Positions 16,396 through 17,373 of a DNA stretch of 17,373 bases are shown here, piece after piece. Both the position numbers and the translations under genes were made by a program. How positions within the stretch are numbered: position 1 is the first letter of the stretch; each line of letters starts with the position of its first letter. Under the pieces are notes generated by a model, which searched no databases, had not been told where the DNA came from, and was given only the letters and a program-made list of their open reading frames with translations. The DNA is from an uncultured Erythrobacter sp. (lineage in GTDB: Bacteria; Pseudomonadota; Alphaproteobacteria; Sphingomonadales; Sphingomonadaceae), in the NCBI GenBank assembly GCA_947258465.1, contig CAMYIQ010000301.1:1-17373 (forward strand), given 5' to 3'.

Positions 16396-17373
16396 TTAGC
16401 TCCCTTCGGCCCAGCGCTCAACGACTGCATCGCCATCTTCGACACTGTCGCGAATGGTATTCGGCGTGCGGTCGAAACGCGGGGCGGGCGCGGTGTGCCA
16501 GCGTCCGCCATGTTCGACGAAAGCGCCGCGTGCCTTCATGTGAGGATGATCCTTTGCATGATCGAGCGGGACGACCGGCGAGAAGCAGGCATCGGTCCCT
16601 TCCAGCAGTTCGCACCATTCGGCCTGCGTCTTGGTGGCGAAGAGCGCGGCAAGGTCCTCGGCGTAATCGTTCCACTCCGCGGGATCCATCTGCGCCTCGC
16701 GCAGATGCTCGGGCGCGTCGGCGCGCTGGAGCAGCTCGGCATAGAATTGTGGCTCGATGGCGCCGACGCTGATCTCCTTGCCGTCCTTACAAGTATAGCA
16801 GCGGTAGAAATGCGCCGCTCCGCCGAGCAGGCCCGCACCGCGTTCGACCGTGCGCAGCGCGCTGTGCGGCTGGCCGTAGAAGAAGCTCATCAAGCTGGTG
16901 ACACCGTCGACGATCGCCGCATCGACTACCTGCCCCTTGCCGCTCCGTTCCCTCTCGAACAGCGCCGCGAGAATACCCATGGCGCAATACATCGAGCCCC
17001 CGCCGAAATCGCCGACGAGATTCTGCGGCGGCACTGGCAGTTCGCCGCGCTTGCCGATCGCGTCCAATGCGCCGGTGATGGCGATATAGTTGAGGTCGTG
17101 TCCCGCAGCCTGTGCCAGCGGGCCGTCCTGCCCCCAGCCGGTCATACGCGCATAGACGAGCCGCGGATTGGCCTTAAGCATCTCGTCCGGGCCAAGTCCG
17201 AGGCGTTCCATCACCCCGGGGCGAAAGCCCTCGACCAGCACATCGGCATGCTTCAAAGCGGTCCTGACGAAGCTCTGCCCCTCTTCGCTCTTGAGGTCGA
17301 CCGCGACGCGATGCCGGGCGCGTTCGACCACCGGGTTCATCGGCTGGTGGCCGCTGCGCTCGATCCGCACCAC
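16396..17373 (-). CDS. Alpha-methylacyl-CoA racemase (CoA-transferase family III), N-terminus missing
   Basis: The frame is open to the right window edge; the first codons read VVRIER, so the true start lies beyond it, with roughly 34 or more residues missing. The visible 325 residues match family III: DLKSEEG, HADVLVEGFRPGVMERLGLGPD, NPRLVYARMTGWGQDGP. AGHDLNYIAITGAL and NLVGDFGGGSMY hold the His/Asp pair (window residues 92 and 122, 30 apart), the spacing of the mycobacterial racemase's His126 and Asp156. This favours racemase over CoA-transferase. The enzyme interconverts (R)- and (S)-2-methylacyl-CoA so that branched or sterol/isoprenoid side chains can enter beta-oxidation. TAA stop at 16396-16398. 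Confidence 0.9.
   Translation of the reverse strand: MVRIERSGHQPMNPVVERARHRVAVDLKSEEGQSFVRTALKHADVLVEGFRPGVMERLGLGPDEMLKANPRLVYARMTGWGQDGPLAQAAGHDLNYIAITGALDAIGKRGELPVPPQNLVGDFGGGSMYCAMGILAALFERERSGKGQVVDAAIVDGVTSLMSFFYGQPHSALRTVERGAGLLGGAAHFYRCYTCKDGKEISVGAIEPQFYAELLQRADAPEHLREAQMDPAEWNDYAEDLAALFATKTQAEWCELLEGTDACFSPVVPLDHAKDHPHMKARGAFVEHGGRWHTAPAPRFDRTPNTIRDSVEDGDAVVERWAEGS

Noticed and set aside
14958..16772. A 604-residue open frame on the plus strand opposite the aldehyde dehydrogenase and racemase genes
   Set aside because: Spans two real genes in antisense and has no recognisable domain; high GC lengthens empty frames.

Overview
The window is high-GC, gene-dense DNA from an alphaproteobacterium. 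Protein style points to Sphingomonadales, most likely an Erythrobacter-type marine or freshwater member. The clues are the UPF0262 protein, a DnaB with two long insertions in its ATPase domain, GTG starts, and a linked racemase/aldehyde dehydrogenase/MaoC set. The taxonomic call is inference from protein style, not from a marker-gene search. Most of the sequence is chromosomal core. I see no rRNA, tRNA, CRISPR array, insertion sequence or phage gene.

Layout, left to right. (1) 1-3336, minus strand, transcribed right to left: UPF0262 protein, membrane-anchored GH25-like protein, cytidine deaminase (cdd), LD-carboxypeptidase (ldcA), then a secreted amidohydrolase that runs off the left edge and carries a frameshift near base 169. 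(2) 3485-5005, plus strand: replicative helicase dnaB, divergent from the UPF0262 operon across a 148-base spacer holding a DnaA-box-like site. (3) 5010-6200, minus strand: a phospholipase D/cardiolipin synthase-type protein, convergent with dnaB with only 4 bases between the stops. (4) 6314-7943, plus strand: rpoZ with its own promoter and terminator, then a DUF3667 zinc-ribbon membrane protein. (5) 8004-9962, minus strand: the protease ftsH with a strong terminator and a probable own promoter. (6) 10043-13736, minus strand: a three-gene unit with ATGA overlaps, encoding a DUF3604 lipoprotein, a parvulin-like protein and a HupE/UreJ-type membrane protein. (7) 13816-17373, minus strand: alpha-methylacyl-CoA racemase (cut by the right edge), aldehyde dehydrogenase, MaoC hydratase and an ExoD-family membrane protein.

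How the genes work together. The racemase, dehydrogenase and hydratase look like part of a catabolic route for branched or alpha-methyl acyl-CoAs. The GH25-like protein and LdcA suggest a cell-wall theme in the first operon, but the GH25-like protein seems to have lost most of its catalytic acids. The least described unit is the DUF3604/parvulin/HupE operon: a lipid-anchored, PHP-like predicted metalloenzyme, an envelope folding factor and a possible metal permease, apparently made as a translationally coupled set. It is the best candidate here for an undescribed system. No intergenic stretch exceeds about 150 bases.
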